The position numbers were made by a program, and so were the translations under genes. The notes under the pieces were generated by a model, which was not told where the DNA came from, did not search any database, and saw only the letters and a list, made by a program, of their open reading frames with translations. 64,000 bases of DNA from Hyphomicrobiales bacterium (lineage in GTDB: Bacteria > Pseudomonadota > Alphaproteobacteria > Rhizobiales > Beijerinckiaceae). The stretch lies in the NCBI GenBank assembly GCA_930633495.1, contig CAKNFJ010000001.1:1054001-1118000 (forward strand). The letters are read 5' to 3'. Of the stretch, positions 33,639-42,755 are shown one piece after another (positions within the stretch are counted from its first letter, which is position 1; each line of letters begins with the position of its first letter).

Positions 33639-34856
33639 TCAAAATACCGTGCCATCGCTGACAATGGTCAAGGGCGGGCCGCCATCCACACGCTTTTCAC
33701 GCGCGATGCGCCGGCCGGCAGCCCAAGTGCCGCCTTCCAGAACCTTGGCGAGCGGCAGGTCCTCGCGCGAACGGCCGAGACGCTGGCGGACAGCCAGGCC
33801 GATCTCGTCGAGCAGCGCCACCGTCAGCGCCCGCCATTCGACCACGAGCGGCGAGGACACCTCATGGGCCTTCACCCGATCCGCCTCGTCCTTCAGCGCG
33901 ATGACGCCGCTATCGAGAAAGAGCCCGCCATTTCGGTATTCGGGCAGACCGGTCAGGTCGTCGACGCCGACGACCGCGATGCCGGCCCATTGCAGCGGCT
34001 CGATCAGCGAATAGGTCAGCCATTGCGACAGTTTGTGGAAGGGCACCAGCCCCTCCGTCCGCTCGCCCGGCGCGATCATGGGGTGGCGCCAGGTGTCGCC
34101 CAAGGCCACGCCGCCCAGCGTCAGCCGCGACGGCCAGATGCCGCCGAACACGGCCAGCACCTCGCCGAGCATATGGGCGGCCCGCAGCGTGCCGGTCTCG
34201 GCGGCTACGGCGAATCGGTCGAAGAGTTCGCCGGGGCGCGACAGCCCCTGCCGCTCCAGCTCCTCGCCGAGGCGATTGAGCAGCGCAGCGCGCCCGTCGA
34301 GCGCCAGCAGCGGATTGTCCGGCCCGGCCTGGAAGCCCTGCGCCAGCGCTGCCCCGTCGAGGTGCTTCAGCTTGTCTGCATCGGCCCGCAGGGGTTCGGC
34401 CGCATCGCCGGAAAACAGGCCGGCGGCGAACATGTCCAGCGAGGCGAGCGCCAAGCCTTCGGATCGGCCGATCTCGCGGCCCGTCACCGCATCGCGATAG
34501 CGCCAGTCCGGGCCGGCGCCGGCATCGAGCAGCACGCTGATGACGGCCAGGTCGTAGGCCGCACGGCCGCGGGCCGCCGGGCCGGGGAAAGCAGCGGCCC
34601 GATCGAGCCTCTGCCAGCGATCGTCGCCGGCGACGACGAAGTGGCGCCAGCGCGCGTGAAAGGGAATTTCGAGCGTCGGATAATTCGCGCGGATGGTCTC
34701 CAGCACATAGTCGGCGCAGGCTTCCAGCCGCTCGGGGTGGACGCTGAAATGAAGCAGCTTGCCCGCGAGGCCCAGCTCCAGCATCTCCTGCGCACGCTCG
34801 CGCACGGCGGCCGGTTTCAACAGGGCGCGGAACGCCTCGGGGTCACGGTCGGGCAT
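33639..34856 (-). CDS. URC4/Urg3 family (DUF1688) uracil catabolism protein
   Basis: 405 residues: LLKPAAVRERAQEMLELGLAGKLLHFSVHPERLEACADYV at the N-terminus; IPFHARWRHF; RAAYDLAVISVLLDAGAGPDWRY in the middle; and GSEGLALASLDMFAAG and LPFHKLSQWLTYSLIEPLQ-type segments later. This is the DUF1688 family known from fungal URC4 and Aspergillus urg3, required for growth on uracil through the URC pathway. The biochemical step is not settled in what I know. Its position between a GTP-cyclohydrolase-II-like gene and upp is the defining context. Confidence 0.9.
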   Translation of the reverse strand: MPDRDPEAFRALLKPAAVRERAQEMLELGLAGKLLHFSVHPERLEACADYVLETIRANYPTLEIPFHARWRHFVVAGDDRWQRLDRAAAFPGPAARGRAAYDLAVISVLLDAGAGPDWRYRDAVTGREIGRSEGLALASLDMFAAGLFSGDAAEPLRADADKLKHLDGAALAQGFQAGPDNPLLALDGRAALLNRLGEELERQGLSRPGELFDRFAVAAETGTLRAAHMLGEVLAVFGGIWPSRLTLGGVALGDTWRHPMIAPGERTEGLVPFHKLSQWLTYSLIEPLQWAGIAVVGVDDLTGLPEYRNGGLFLDSGVIALKDEADRVKAHEVSSPLVVEWRALTVALLDEIGLAVRQRLGRSREDLPLAKVLEGGTWAAGRRIAREKRVDGGPPLTIVSDGTVF

Positions 34857-34886
34857 CGTCGTCTCGGGTGGAGATGGGCGGCAGGA

Positions 34887-36149
34887 TCAGAACTTGTCGA
34901 GGTCGCGGCCGACCGTCGCCTTCAGCGCATTGTCGCCGGGCGAGCCGTCGGGGGAATAGTAACCGGCCGCCTTCTTGGCTTCGATCTCGACCGAAGCGTC
35001 CGGCGGGATGAGCTCCGGCGGGATGGCGACGCGCTCGCCGATGGTGATGCCGCTCTCGACCATGGCGTCGTATTTCATGTTCGACATCGACATCAGCCGG
35101 TCGATATGGCTGACACCGAGCCAGTGCAGCACATCCGGCATGAGCTGCTGGAAGCGGGCATCTTGGACACCTGCGACGCATTCGGTACGTTCGAAATAAG
35201 TCGCGGCGGAATCACCGCCCTCCTGGCGCTTGCGGGCATTGTAGACGAGGAATTTCGTCACCTCGCCGAGCGCCCGGCCTTCCTTGCGGTTATAGACGAT
35301 CAGCCCGACGCCGCCGCTCTGGGCCTCCTTCACGCATTCCTCGATGCCATGCGTGAGATAGGGCCGGCAGGTGCAGATGTCGGAGCCGAAGACGTCCGAG
35401 CCATTGCACTCGTCATGGACGCGGCAGGCGATGCGCGCCTTCGGATCGGCGAGCCGCGAGGCCTCGCCCATGACGTAAGCCGTGATCGAGCCGATCGGCG
35501 GCAGGAAGACCTTGAGGTCCGGCCGCGTCACCAGCTCGGGATACATCCCGCCGGTCTGCTCGAAGAGCGTGCGGCGCAGCTCGTTCTCCGTGGCGCCGAA
35601 GCGCTCGGCGATGCCGGGCAGGTACCAGACCGGATCGACCGCGATCTTGGTGACGGAAATGTCGCCCGAGGGATGCAGGATATGGCCGTCCGCAGCGAGG
35701 CGGTGCGCGCCCATGGCGGCGAGGATCTCGGGCAGGTTGAGCCTGGCCTTGGTGATCGCGATCGAGGGACGGATGTCGATGCCCTCGCCGATCAGCTTGC
35801 CGAAATCCTGCGCGACCGTGTGGCCGTAGGGATCGAGCGAGACGATCTTCCTCGGATCGGCCCATTGCGGCTGCGGCGCGATCTCCGCCGTGGGATAGGT
35901 ATTGGTCAGATCCGGCCGCTGCGAGGGATTCATCGCGCGGGCCGAGATCGCCAGAGCGCGATAGACCGAGTACGAGCCGCCATGGGCGCCGATGACGTTG
36001 CGATCGGCCGGGTTCGTGGTCGAGGCGATGATCGGGCCGCGCTCGGCGGCGGTCGGCGCCCCCCATCGAATCGGGAAGCGCGTGGCCGCGCCGCCCGGCT
36101 CGGGATGGGAGGTCAGCCTGATATGGCCGGTGCGGTTCGGCGCATTCAT
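34887..36149 (-). CDS. URC1-type GTP cyclohydrolase II homologue
   Basis: 420 residues from MNAPNRTGHIRLTSH (ATG 36149); the longer frame to 36728 is antisense to repeats. The C-terminal half is a RibA-type domain with the zinc cysteines in HDECNGSDVFGSDICTCR and the GGVGLIVYNRKEGRALGE segment that matches the nucleotide site of GTP cyclohydrolase II. The N-terminal 190 residues are specific to the URC1/Urg1 branch, in which the enzyme acts on a uracil-derived nucleotide rather than GTP for riboflavin. It heads the three-gene uracil operon. Confidence 0.88.
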   Translation of the reverse strand: MNAPNRTGHIRLTSHPEPGGAATRFPIRWGAPTAAERGPIIASTTNPADRNVIGAHGGSYSVYRALAISARAMNPSQRPDLTNTYPTAEIAPQPQWADPRKIVSLDPYGHTVAQDFGKLIGEGIDIRPSIAITKARLNLPEILAAMGAHRLAADGHILHPSGDISVTKIAVDPVWYLPGIAERFGATENELRRTLFEQTGGMYPELVTRPDLKVFLPPIGSITAYVMGEASRLADPKARIACRVHDECNGSDVFGSDICTCRPYLTHGIEECVKEAQSGGVGLIVYNRKEGRALGEVTKFLVYNARKRQEGGDSAATYFERTECVAGVQDARFQQLMPDVLHWLGVSHIDRLMSMSNMKYDAMVESGITIGERVAIPPELIPPDASVEIEAKKAAGYYSPDGSPGDNALKATVGRDLDKF

Positions 36150-36250
36150 CGTGGTCTCGCCCTGGAACAGCAAGGGCCCCGAGACGGGAGCGTCCGGGGC
36201 CCTCTGGACCTCAAGAAGTCTGAACCAGCGTGCAGGCGCCGTCAATCGCC

Positions 36251-36412
36251 TTAGAAAACAGCGAGATAGCGCAGCAGCGCGATGATGCCGATCACGATCA
36301 CGATGATCTGGACGACGTTCTTGATCTGCCCGTCGAGCGGCAGCATGCGCACGAGATAGAGCACGAGGCCGATGACGAGAACGGTGATCAGAAGCGAAAT
36401 CAGAATGCCCAT
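36251..36412 (-). CDS. Small membrane protein (Thivi_2564-like)
   Basis: A 53-residue gene: MGILISLLITVLVIGLVLYLVRM, a short polar turn LPLDGQIKN, then VVQIIVIVIGIIALLRYLAVF. Two hydrophobic helices fill almost the whole protein. It matches the pattern of the short Thivi_2564-type membrane proteins found singly in many Proteobacteria. It lies 101 bp upstream of the urc1-like gene on the same strand; a shared transcript is possible. Function unknown. Confidence 0.8.
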   Translation of the reverse strand: MGILISLLITVLVIGLVLYLVRMLPLDGQIKNVVQIIVIVIGIIALLRYLAVF

Positions 36413-36573
36413 GCTTGCAGCCCTTTGTCTCGGCCGGTAGCCGGCCCCCCGGGGCCCTGCCGCGACGCATTCGCAGCCCGTCAGCCCCCGGCGAAATAAC
36501 GTCGCAGGGCGGGAATTGGTTCCGGGGGCGGGTCTTTTGGCGAAAAGGGCCGTGGTTTGCGGGAAGCGCCACC

Positions 36574-36665
36574 GTCATGGTCGGGCTTGTCCCGACCATC
36601 ATGTCTTCGCTGGTCGCGGGCTCGTGTTCAGAGACGTGGATGCTCGCCACAAGGGCGAGCATGAC
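36574..36665. repeat. Intergenic inverted repeat, family B (copy 3)
   Basis: GTCATGGTCGGG-cttgt-CCCGACCAT..GTCTTC, a spacer, then GACGTGGATGCTCGCC-acaag-GGCGAGCATGAC. Almost the same modules and order as 9481-9571. The 160 bases between the small membrane gene and this repeat (36413-36573) show no gene. Confidence 0.85.
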
Positions 36666-36672
36666 GTCGAGG

Positions 36673-36875
36673 GCGTCATTCTCGGGCGGAGCGAAGCGTA
36701 GATCCCCAAGAATCTCAGGGCTAGACACAACGTCATTCCGGACAAGCCGCGAAGCGGCGCTGATCCGGAATCCATCATAGAGCTCGTAACCCTACGATGG
36801 ATTCCGGGTCTCCCTTCGGTCGCCCGGAATGACGCCTCTTCGTCCTGAGATGCTCGGGTCAAGCCCGAGCATGAC
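36673..36875. repeat. Cluster of three further intergenic inverted repeats
   Basis: In order: a GTCATTCTCGGGCGGAGCGAAGC element with a degenerate right arm; then GTCATTCCGGAC-aagcc-GCGAAGCGGC..GATCCGGAATCCATC, facing GATGGATTCCGGGTC..GCCCGGAATGACG; then GATGCTCGGG-tcaag-CCCGAGCATGAC. Together with the family B copy just before it, the gap 36413-36883 is nearly all repeats. Confidence 0.8.
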
Positions 36876-36883
36876 GGCTGGTG

Positions 36884-39223
36884 TCAGCCCGCGATGCGAT
36901 CGAAATCCGCGACGGCGCGCGTCGCCTGGCGGAGCTGGTTGAGCAGCTTCAAGCGGTTGGCGCGCTGGGCCGGATCGGGATCGTTGACCGTGACCTTGTC
37001 GAAGAAGGCATCGACCGCCGGCCGCAGTTCCGCCAGCGCGGCCATGGCGCCCTCGTAATCCTCAGTGGCGACAGCGGCCTCGGCCTTCGGCGTGGCCTGC
37101 GCCAGCGCGACGGCAAGCGCCTTCTCCTCGATCAGGCCGGCATCGGCGATGAGGTGGAGGTCCGGGACAGCGGCGAAGGCACCCTCCCCGTCCTTCTTCT
37201 CCTCGGCCTTGAGGATATTGGCGGCACGCTTATAGCCGGCGAGCAGGTTCCTGCCGTCCTCGGTTTCGAGGAAGCGCCCGAGCGCGGCGACACGGCGGGT
37301 GATGAGCAGGAGGTCGTCATTGGCCGAGGCGCCTTCGCCCAGCACCGCATCGACCAGATCATGCCGCGCGCCCTGGTCGCGGAGCATGACCTTCAGGCGA
37401 TCTGCAAAGAAATCCATCAATTCAGATATCGCCATCCAGTAGGATACATATTTCCCAGTGGCTTCAGAATTGTACATCCGCCCAGCGAACGTAAGCGGCG
37501 TCTGGACCGGGCGCGAAAAATTATAACGCTCAACGAAAAGCGTCTCCCTCATTCCATCCAAGAACAAGGGTATATACTTTTCATAATTTTCTCGGGTTGA
37601 AACAATGGTCCAATACGACTTCATGTTCTTATAAGCGAAATCGAGGATCGAGACTTTTACCCCATTCTCAACCACCAGCCGGATCACACCCAGCGCCGCG
37701 CGACGCAGCGCATAAGGGTCCTTGCTCCCCGTCGGCTTCTCATCGATGGCCCAGAAGCCGACGAGCGTGTCGAGCTTGTCGGCCAGCGCCACCGAAACCG
37801 AAACCGGATCGGTCGGCACGCGATCCGAGGGCCCGAGCGGCTTGTAATGCTCCTCGACAGCCGCCGCGACCGAAGCGTCCTCGCCCTGCAGTTCCGCGTA
37901 TTTCCGGCCCATCAAGCCCTGCAGTTCCGGGAACTCGCCCACCATCTCGGTCGGCAGGTCGGCCTTGGCGAGCTTGGCGGCGCGCTCGGCCTTCTCGGGA
38001 TCGGCGCCGACGATCGGCGCCAATTCCCTGGCCAGCGCGGCGATGCGCTGGACGCGCTGCCCTTGCGTGCCGAGCTTGGCGTGGAAGACGACGCCGAGCT
38101 TGTCCAGCTTGGCCATGCGCTGGTCGAGCGGCTTGGCGAGATCGAGGCCGAGCTTTTCGGCGCTGTCCTTGAAGGTACCGAGGTCGGGCAGCGAGCCGCG
38201 ATCAGTCTGCCAGAAATAGGCGGCATCCGAGAGGCGGGCGCGCACGACGCGGCCGTTGCCGGCGGTGATCGCCGCGCCGCCATCGCTGGCGACGAGGTTC
38301 GAGACCAGTATGAAGCGGTTGGCGAGGTTGCCGGTCGCCGGATCGCGCAGCACGAAGCATTTCTGGTTGGCGCGGATGGTGGCACGGATCGCTTCGCCGG
38401 GGATGTCGAGGAAACGCTCCTCGAAGGAGCCCATCAACACGACCGGCCATTCGACGAGGCCGGCGACCTCCTCCAGCAGGCCCTCGTCCTCGACGAGATC
38501 GAGCCCCTGCGCGAAGGCGAGGTTGCGGGCATCAGTGAGGATGATCTCCTTGCGCCGGTCGGCATCGAGCACGACCTTCGCCTTCTCGAGCGAGGCGACG
38601 TAGTCCTCCAAACGCTTCACCGTGATCGGGTCGGGCGCATGGAAGCGGTGGCCATAGGTGACGTTGCCGGAGACGATGCCGTCGACCTCGAAGGGCACGA
38701 TTTCCGGGTCCTCGGTCTCGGCGCCGAAGGTGCAGAGGATGGAATGCAGCGGGCGCACCCAGCGCAGGCTGGCGCCGGCCGCCGAAGCCTTGCCCCAGCG
38801 CATGGATTTCGGCCAGGGGAAGGCGCGGATCACGGCCGGGACGATCTCGGCGATGGCCGCGACGGTTTCCTGGCCGGGCTTCTCGATGATCGCGACGTAG
38901 GAATCGCCCTTCTTGGGATCGCTGACGATTGTCGCCTGGTCGAGCGAGGCCAGGCCGGCGGCCTTCAGGAAGCCCTGCACGGCCGCCTCGGGCGCGCCGA
39001 CGCGCGGACCCTTGCGCTCCTCGCGCACGTCGCGGCCACGCACCGGCAGGCCGGCGATGTGCAGTGCGAGCCGGCGCGGCGTGACGAAGGCCTTGGCGCC
39101 CTCATAGACGAGACCGCGCTCGACCAGCGCGTCGGTGACGAGCTTCTTGAGGTCCTCGCCGGCCTTGCGCTGCATGCGCGCCGGGATTTCCTCGGAAAAG
39201 AGTTCGAGCAGAAGATCGGGCAT
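36884..39223 (-). CDS. glyS: Glycine--tRNA ligase beta subunit with an AT-rich internal insertion
   Basis: 779 residues from [18 protein letters not shown] (ATG 39223). The core is standard Gly[14 protein letters not shown] near residue 50, [21 protein letters not shown], the HD-like region, and a C-terminal anticodon-binding domain ending [20 protein letters not shown]. coli GlyS is 689 residues; the excess lies at about residues 515-612 ([33 protein letters not shown]), encoded by 37390-37680, which is visibly AT-rich. GlyS binds tRNA-Gly; with GlyQ it forms the alpha2beta2 enzyme. A fic gene, not glyQ, directly precedes it; the fic stop is one base from this ATG. Confidence 0.95.
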   Translation of the reverse strand: MPDLLLELFSEEIPARMQRKAGEDLKKLVTDALVERGLVYEGAKAFVTPRRLALHIAGLPVRGRDVREERKGPRVGAPEAAVQGFLKAAGLASLDQATIVSDPKKGDSYVAIIEKPGQETVAAIAEIVPAVIRAFPWPKSMRWGKASAAGASLRWVRPLHSILCTFGAETEDPEIVPFEVDGIVSGNVTYGHRFHAPDPITVKRLEDYVASLEKAKVVLDADRRKEIILTDARNLAFAQGLDLVEDEGLLEEVAGLVEWPVVLMGSFEERFLDIPGEAIRATIRANQKCFVLRDPATGNLANRFILVSNLVASDGGAAITAGNGRVVRARLSDAAYFWQTDRGSLPDLGTFKDSAEKLGLDLAKPLDQRMAKLDKLGVVFHAKLGTQGQRVQRIAALARELAPIVGADPEKAERAAKLAKADLPTEMVGEFPELQGLMGRKYAELQGEDASVAAAVEEHYKPLGPSDRVPTDPVSVSVALADKLDTLVGFWAIDEKPTGSKDPYALRRAALGVIRLVVENGVKVSILDFAYKNMKSYWTIVSTRENYEKYIPLFLDGMRETLFVERYNFSRPVQTPLTFAGRMYNSEATGKYVSYWMAISELMDFFADRLKVMLRDQGARHDLVDAVLGEGASANDDLLLITRRVAALGRFLETEDGRNLLAGYKRAANILKAEEKKDGEGAFAAVPDLHLIADAGLIEEKALAVALAQATPKAEAAVATEDYEGAMAALAELRPAVDAFFDKVTVNDPDPAQRANRLKLLNQLRQATRAVADFDRIAG

Positions 39224-39224
39224 A

Positions 39225-40379
39225 TTAAGCGTCACCGGAAATGGCTTCGAGGATATCTTGCGCGACGTAAAGGCGAGGGTTCGAGGTCCCCGAATGTTCC
39301 TGGAGAACACCTGCCTTCGCCAACGTCTGAACGTTCATCTGAGCGGCTCGATATGTCACGCCGAGATGATCTGCTACTTGCGGAATGCTGACCACCGGCG
39401 CCCGGAAAAGGAGATCAACGATACTCAGCAAATTGGCAGAGCGCCCCGCCTGCTGGAGCCGTGTCCGGTAAGCTTTCTCAACAGTCCTTAGCCGATCAGC
39501 CGTCTCAATCGCCTGCGCTGCTGCCTTCTCCACGACGTCAAGATAGAAGACGATCCAGCCAAGCCAGTCACCGTTGCGTGAAACCTCGAACATGCGGTCT
39601 ATGTATTCGTCCTTACGTCCTTCGAGTGTAGGACTGAGATAAAGGATCGGGTGCTTGATCAAACCCGACTGGAAAAGGTGAAGTGTGATGAGCATGCGCC
39701 CAACACGTCCATTCCCGTCAGCAAAAGGATGGATCGTCTCGAACTGATAATGCAGCAGCGCTGAATCGATGAGCGGATGCAGCGTCTCATTCTCGCGGTG
39801 AATGAAGCGCTCCATGGCATCGAGACAGGCGAGCGTTTCCTGCGGAGGCGGCGGAACGAAGCGCGCCTTTTCGATTTCATAGGCACCGATGAAATTCTGG
39901 TTTCGTTTGAATTCACCCGCTTGCACATGCGCGCCGCGATGGCGCGCTACGCCACCTAGCAATCTGCGGTGAGCGTCGCGCAATGTCCGCAGCGACAACG
40001 GGACTTTGTCGAGGCTGGCAATAGCTTCAGCCAACGCGCGCCGATAATTGAGCACTTCGCGCGTGTCAGGAGCACGGTTCTCCTCCCCGGCTCCCGCTTC
40101 GACGAGCAAAAGGTCGTTCAGAGTCGTATAGGTACCCTCCATGCTTGAGGAGGTCAGCGCCTCCTGAGCCTGAAGAGGCCTGATTAGAAGGTATGGATCA
40201 GGCAGCAAGCGTCCGATACCGTTCAACTCGCCGACAGCAGCGGATGCCTGTGCCAAAGGGCGCGCCAAGGCTCCTTGATCGAGGTTCGGAGGCAGAGGGT
40301 TCGGCACGAACGCCCACTGGCCTCGTTCGGTAGGGACGAGTTGTCCGCTAGGTGAGTGCTCGAACTGCTCTTTTCTCAT
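39225..40379 (-). CDS. Fic-domain protein with inhibitory helix and C-terminal winged helix
   Basis: 384 residues. The N-terminal Fic_N domain holds the autoinhibitory motif S77-x3-E81-G82 (within LTSSSMEGT), making it a class II Fic protein. The Fic core has [12 protein letters not shown] at residues 217-228 with catalytic His217, preceded by the flap region [19 protein letters not shown]. The C-terminus (about 315-384, [31 protein letters not shown]) is a winged helix. Such enzymes transfer AMP to protein hydroxyls; the target is unknown. It separates glyQ from glyS, has lower GC than its neighbours, and has a 31-bp palindrome at its own promoter. Confidence 0.95.
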   Translation of the reverse strand: MRKEQFEHSPSGQLVPTERGQWAFVPNPLPPNLDQGALARPLAQASAAVGELNGIGRLLPDPYLLIRPLQAQEALTSSSMEGTYTTLNDLLLVEAGAGEENRAPDTREVLNYRRALAEAIASLDKVPLSLRTLRDAHRRLLGGVARHRGAHVQAGEFKRNQNFIGAYEIEKARFVPPPPQETLACLDAMERFIHRENETLHPLIDSALLHYQFETIHPFADGNGRVGRMLITLHLFQSGLIKHPILYLSPTLEGRKDEYIDRMFEVSRNGDWLGWIVFYLDVVEKAAAQAIETADRLRTVEKAYRTRLQQAGRSANLLSIVDLLFRAPVVSIPQVADHLGVTYRAAQMNVQTLAKAGVLQEHSGTSNPRLYVAQDILEAISGDA

Positions 40380-40399
40380 CGTATCATCCGGGCCTCAGT

Positions 40400-40430
40400 G
40401 ATTATACTAAAATAGCCATTTTGTATAATC
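40400..40430 (-). promoter_or_regulatory. 31-bp palindromic promoter/operator of the fic gene
   Basis: The left arm GATTATAC-t-AAAAT and right arm ATTTT-GTATAATC flank AGCC. Thirteen of fourteen arm positions pair, with one extra T on the left. On the minus strand the distal arm contains TATAAT, a perfect -10 box, 21-30 bp before the fic ATG. It fits autorepression by the winged helix of the Fic protein. Confidence 0.75.
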
Positions 40431-40456
40431 TACCGCCTTCGGATTGCAGCTATGTA

Positions 40457-41383
40457 TTACGCGGCAGGGGCAGCCCCTCCGCCGGCGGTCTTCAGCCAGG
40501 CCGCGCCGCAGGCCTTGGCGAGCTCGCGCACGCGCAGGATATAGCTCTGCCGCTCGGTGACCGAGATCACGCCGCGCGCATCGAGCAGGTTGAAGATGTG
40601 GCTGGCCTTGATGCACTGGTCATAGGCCGGCAGAGCGAGTTCGTGGCGCGGCTGGTTGGCACCGGAAGCAGGCTCACCGGCGGCGAGCAGCGCCTTGCAC
40701 TCGGCTTCCGCATCCGAGAAGTGCCGGAACAGCATCTGCGTGTCGGCATGCTCGAAATTATGCCGCGAATATTCCTGCTCGGCCTGCAGGAAGACATCGC
40801 CATAGCTGATGCGGTCCTCGCCATCGAGGCCGTTGAAGTTGAGGTCGTAGACGTTCTCGACGCCCTGGACATACATCGCCAGACGTTCGAGGCCGTAGGT
40901 GAGCTCACCCGCGACCGGGGCGCATTCGACGCCTGCGACCTGCTGGAAATAGGTGAACTGGCTGACCTCCATGCCGTCGCACCAGCACTCCCAGCCGAGG
41001 CCCCAGGCGCCAAGCGTCGGGCTCTCCCAGTCGTCCTCGACGAAGCGCACGTCATGCAGGCCGAGATCGACGCCGATGGCGCGTAGCGAGTCGAGATAAA
41101 GCTGCTGCAGGTCCGGCGGCGACGGCTTCAGGATGACCTGGAACTGGTAGTAATGCTGCAGCCGGTTGGGATTCTCGCCATAGCGGCCGTCCTTGGGGCG
41201 GCGCGAGGGCTGGACATAAGCGGCCTTCCACGGCTTCGGCCCGAGCGCACGCAAAGTCGTCGCCGGATGGAAGGTGCCGGCGCCGACCTCCATGTCGTAG
41301 GGCTGCAGCACCACGCAACCTCGCTCGGCCCAGAAGCGCTGCAGCGTCAGCAGCAGCCCCTGGAAGGAGCGGGTCGGATCCAT
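40457..41383 (-). CDS. glyQ: Glycine--tRNA ligase alpha subunit
   Basis: 308 residues from [24 protein letters not shown] (ATG 41383). Class II core: [56 protein letters not shown] (motif 2 region) and [15 protein letters not shown] (motif 3). It forms the aminoacylation site of the alpha2beta2 GlyRS. Normally glyS follows directly; here the fic gene intervenes, and glyS begins about 1.2 kb downstream. Confidence 0.98.
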   Translation of the reverse strand: MDPTRSFQGLLLTLQRFWAERGCVVLQPYDMEVGAGTFHPATTLRALGPKPWKAAYVQPSRRPKDGRYGENPNRLQHYYQFQVILKPSPPDLQQLYLDSLRAIGVDLGLHDVRFVEDDWESPTLGAWGLGWECWCDGMEVSQFTYFQQVAGVECAPVAGELTYGLERLAMYVQGVENVYDLNFNGLDGEDRISYGDVFLQAEQEYSRHNFEHADTQMLFRHFSDAEAECKALLAAGEPASGANQPRHELALPAYDQCIKASHIFNLLDARGVISVTERQSYILRVRELAKACGAAWLKTAGGGAAPAA

Positions 41384-41639
41384 CGCCGGGGAGGAAGCGG
41401 AGATGGTAGAATGCGAGATTGGCGCCGGAGCGGACAAGTGCCTGCAACCTTCCGATAACAAAGGAATGGCGCGGTGATTAGGGTTCGGACCGGCCATGGT
41501 CAAGCGCCGGGCCGGAACCGCAGCCGGACAGGTTTCGTTCATAACCGGTCTGCTAACCACTCGGACGACCGCCGCTTCGCGATGTTCGGGGCGAGCATTT
41601 GATGCCGGACCGGCGGCTGGATAACGAAGGAGTATGCCC

Positions 41640-41909
41640 ATGTTGACCACCCGCGTCATTGCCGCCGCCTTCGGCGCAGCAGCCCTGCTCGGTGCCGCCA
41701 TGAGCGCCGCACCGGCCTCCGCGGCCCCGATCTCCGCCGGCACGGCGCTGGGTTCGACGGCGCAGACCGGCCTCGTGCAGCAGGTCTGGCACAGGGGACA
41801 TCCGCATCACGGCTGGGGCCGTCCGCCGGCCCGCCGCTGCTGGACCGAAACCCGCCGCTTCTGGAACGGCCATCGCTGGGTCGTGCGCCAGCACCGCATC
41901 TGCCGCTGA
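41640..41909 (+). CDS. Small secreted basic protein (paralogue 1 of 3)
   Basis: 89 residues from ATG 41640 with AAGGAG eight bases upstream. Signal peptide [28 protein letters not shown]; the mature part is His/Arg/Trp-rich ([13 protein letters not shown]) with two Cys and ends [24 protein letters not shown]. The same ending pattern (C..WNGxRWVVRxxRxCR) occurs in the next gene. No known domain; such small exported Cys/Trp/Arg proteins are common in rhizobia and of unknown role. It is divergent from glyQ across 256 bp that show no other gene. Confidence 0.82.
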   Translation: MLTTRVIAAAFGAAALLGAAMSAAPASAAPISAGTALGSTAQTGLVQQVWHRGHPHHGWGRPPARRCWTETRRFWNGHRWVVRQHRICR

Positions 41910-42046
41910 GCCGGAGCAGGACCGCGGCCTGACGATCCTCTGAACGGCGTAGTCGCACGCCGTTCAGTTTCGGGCGTTCCGGTTCCGCGCAGGGATGACA
42001 ATTGCCCCTCCGGCCACGGCCGGGGGACTATATCGTGGAGAGTATC

Positions 42047-42316
42047 ATGGTCCGGACAACGCTTCTCGCCGCCGCAGTGGCCGGCTTGCTCGGCGGCGTT
42101 GGCTCGATGGCGCTTCCCGCCGCGGCCGCACCGGTCGCCGCACCCGGCGGCCAGATGGCTCGGTCAGGACAGGAACTGGCCGAGCGGGTACAATATTACG
42201 GTCCGCGACCCTATTATCGGCCGCGGCCCGCTTACCGGCCGCACTGCTTCTGGTCCGAGCGCCGGGTGTGGAATGGCTGGCGCTGGGTGGTCCGCCCGGT
42301 CCGCGTCTGCCGCTGA
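42047..42316 (+). CDS. Small secreted basic protein (paralogue 2 of 3)
   Basis: 89 residues from ATG 42047 with GTGGAGAG upstream. Signal peptide MVRTTLLAAAVAGLLGGVGSMALPAAAA; the mature part has QYYGPRPYYRPRPAYRPHCFW, then VWNGWRWVVRPVRVCR. It combines the YYGPR motif of the third gene with the WNG-RWVVR-CR ending of the first, so it is intermediate between its neighbours. Two Cys could form a disulfide in the periplasm. Function unknown. Confidence 0.82.
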   Translation: MVRTTLLAAAVAGLLGGVGSMALPAAAAPVAAPGGQMARSGQELAERVQYYGPRPYYRPRPAYRPHCFWSERRVWNGWRWVVRPVRVCR

Positions 42317-42464
42317 GGCTGACGCATTGCGGCCATGATTGGCCGATCAATGAAGGCTGGCTGAACGGCGCGCTTTCTTGCCGTTCAGGTTTCGGGGGGT
42401 AGCTTCCCCTTCCATGGACGGCGTCAGGTCGCAGAACCACCGACGCCTTCGCACGGAGGATGAT

Positions 42465-42755
42465 ATGTTCAAGACGATGCTTCTTTCGGCCGCGACGGCC
42501 GGTACGCTGGGCCTGATGGCGTTGAACGCCGCTCCGGCTGCCGCGGCTCCCGTCGCCGCCGCGCCTCTGGTCGATGCGGCCGGCGGCATGGTGCAGCAGG
42601 CGCAGTATTATTACGGCCCGCGGCGCTACTATGGCCCGCGCCGCTATTACGGCCCGCCGCGCTATTATGGCCCGCGCCGCTACTACGGCCCGCGCTTCTA
42701 CGCGCCGCCGCCCCCGCCGCCGCTCTTCGTTCCGCCGCCGCGCTACTACTGGTAA
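42465..42755 (+). CDS. Small secreted YYGPRR-repeat protein (paralogue 3 of 3)
   Basis: 96 residues from ATG 42465 with GGAGG upstream. Signal peptide MFKTMLLSAATAGTLGLMALNAAPAAAAP, then five tandem copies of (R)RYYGPR/P (residues about 48-77) and a Pro-rich end FYAPPPPPPLFVPPPRYYW. The Cys/Trp ending of the other two is lost. Tyr/Gly/Pro/Arg repeats suggest an extended, possibly wall- or surface-binding polypeptide. Its 3' end overlaps the convergent methyltransferase gene by 10 bp. Confidence 0.82.
   Translation: MFKTMLLSAATAGTLGLMALNAAPAAAAPVAAAPLVDAAGGMVQQAQYYYGPRRYYGPRRYYGPPRYYGPRRYYGPRFYAPPPPPPLFVPPPRYYW

Noticed and set aside
39225..40379. Fic gene as the toxin of a Fic/antitoxin (FicTA-type) pair
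   Set aside because: The inhibitory motif is within the same protein (class II), and there is no small antitoxin gene beside it.
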